A stretch of DNA of 5,263 nt, taken from assembly GCA_016867005.1 (NCBI GenBank), contig VGKM01000091.1, positions 1-5,263 on the forward strand. The letters are read 5' to 3'. Position numbers and translations under genes: made by a program. The notes beneath the pieces are model-generated. The model did no database searches and was not told the DNA's origin. It worked only from the letters and a program-made list of their open reading frames with translations. Of this stretch, positions 4,577 through 5,263 are shown piece after piece (the stretch's first letter is position 1; the number at the start of each line of letters is the position of its first letter). Origin of the DNA: Candidatus Omnitrophota bacterium. GTDB lineage: Bacteria > Omnitrophota > Gorgyraeia > Gygaellales > Profunditerraquicolaceae.

Positions 4577-5263
4577 ATGAAAGTAGCCCTGACTTACAAC
4601 CTAAAAAAGAAAGACGATACAAAACCTCCGGATTATTTTTCGGAATTTGATTCAGAGGAAACCGTTAATGCTATCGCCGGTGCATTAAAGAAAAATGGCC
4701 ATAGCGTTGATATGATCGAAGCAGAGTATCCCACCCTTTTTTCTTACTTCAGGCAGAACAAAGTAGACATCGTTTTTAATATTGCCGAAGGCAAATCAGG
4801 AAAACTCCGCGAGTCGGAGATCCCCGCAATACTGGATTATCTGAAAGTCCCTTATACCGGGTCAAATACATTTTCTTTGGCCCTTGCCCTTAACAAAGCC
4901 CTGACTAAAAAAATCCTGCTTGCCGAAAACATCCCTACTCCGAAATATCAGGTTTTTGAAAGGGGCAACGAACCATTAAAGAGCGATTTAAAGTTTCCTT
5001 TGATCATAAAACCGAATTGTGAGGGTTCCGGCAAAGGCATAAGCTCCAGTAACGTTGTTTATACCGAAGAAGAATTGGTCATCAGGGTGCGGGAGACCAT
5101 CTCTAGATATAAACACGAAGCGCTCGTTGAAGAATTTGTCGAGGGAAAAGAGCTGACCGTAGGGATCCTGGAAAATGGCAAGACGACGATTTTGCCGATC
5201 CTGGAAATTGATTTTTCAACCTGCCAGAAAAGCGGCGAATATTTTTATTCCTGGAGAATGAAA
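4577..5263 (+). CDS. D-alanine-D-alanine ligase-like ATP-grasp protein, second of the tandem pair (3' truncated by window)
   Basis: The ATG directly follows the stop of the first ligase (TAAATG). The frame stays open for 229 residues to the window end, which leaves roughly the last 100 residues unseen. It begins MKVALTYNLKKKDD, parallel to the upstream protein. SEFD holds Glu23 (the likely Glu15 equivalent of DdlB), followed by DIVFNIAEG (64-72), RESEIP (78-83), LNK (105-107, with Asn in place of the Asp of LDK), AENIPTPK (116-123), IIKPNCEGSGKG (143-154) with Lys145, and LVEEFVEGKELTV (183-195). One loop Ser of the upstream copy (EGSSKG) is Gly here. The visible end EYFYSWRMK is the start of the substrate-covering omega loop. 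The metal-binding and D-Ala2-site segments lie outside. The paralogs are roughly 40% identical by eye. The absence of a ribosome-binding site and the zero-length junction suggest translational coupling, perhaps to keep two partner subunits in balance. Confidence 0.82.
   Translation, partial: MKVALTYNLKKKDDTKPPDYFSEFDSEETVNAIAGALKKNGHSVDMIEAEYPTLFSYFRQNKVDIVFNIAEGKSGKLRESEIPAILDYLKVPYTGSNTFSLALALNKALTKKILLAENIPTPKYQVFERGNEPLKSDLKFPLIIKPNCEGSGKGISSSNVVYTEEELVIRVRETISRYKHEALVEEFVEGKELTVGILENGKTTILPILEIDFSTCQKSGEYFYSWRMK
4922..4946 (+). repeat. 25-bp perfect direct repeat, copy 2 (within second ligase gene)
   Basis: This is identical to 3944-3968; see copy 1. The flanking codons differ (ATA before copy 1, CTT before copy 2), so identity stops sharply at the 5' edge. 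Confidence 0.85.

Overview
This AT-rich, densely packed bacterial window looks like an envelope-polysaccharide (O-antigen or capsule-type) locus running into a pair of ATP-grasp ligase genes. The gene types suggest an uncultivated Gram-negative lineage; the style of the proteins recalls Candidatus Omnitrophota (OP3). That placement is an impression from memory and was not tested by any search.

Layout. (1) Positions 3-590, plus strand: the C-terminal part of a DegT/DnrJ/EryC1/StrS-type PLP sugar aminotransferase whose start lies left of the window. (2) 599-1345, plus: a small exported protein of unknown function with a clear signal peptide. (3) 1305-2420, minus: a multi-pass O-antigen ligase/polymerase (Wzy_C-type) whose 3' end overlaps gene 2 tail to tail by 41 bp. 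(4) 2443-3381, plus: a family 2 glycosyltransferase, divergent from gene 3 with only 22 bp between the start codons. That gap and its flanks carry two opposed sigma70-like promoters with overlapping -10 boxes, placed so that both mRNAs would be nearly leaderless. (5) 3382-3589: a 208-bp gap with a TTGACA-type promoter, a strong Shine-Dalgarno-like GGGAGG with no usable ORF behind it, and an intrinsic terminator ending 6 nt before the next start codon. Together these suggest a short terminated RNA or an attenuated leader. (6) 3590-4576 and 4577 to the window end, plus: two tandem paralogous D-Ala-D-Ala-ligase-like ATP-grasp proteins joined as TAAATG. The second is cut by the window edge.

How the genes may fit together. 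The aminotransferase, glycosyltransferase and ligase/polymerase fit a pathway that makes an amino-sugar-containing surface polysaccharide, extends it at the membrane and polymerises it or transfers it to an acceptor. The paired ATP-grasp enzymes keep the ATP-binding core of Ddl but differ at positions that in E. coli DdlB contact the substrates. They may therefore join something other than D-Ala to D-Ala. The most unusual part of the window is the unit formed by promoter, short RNA, terminator and the two tandem ligases.
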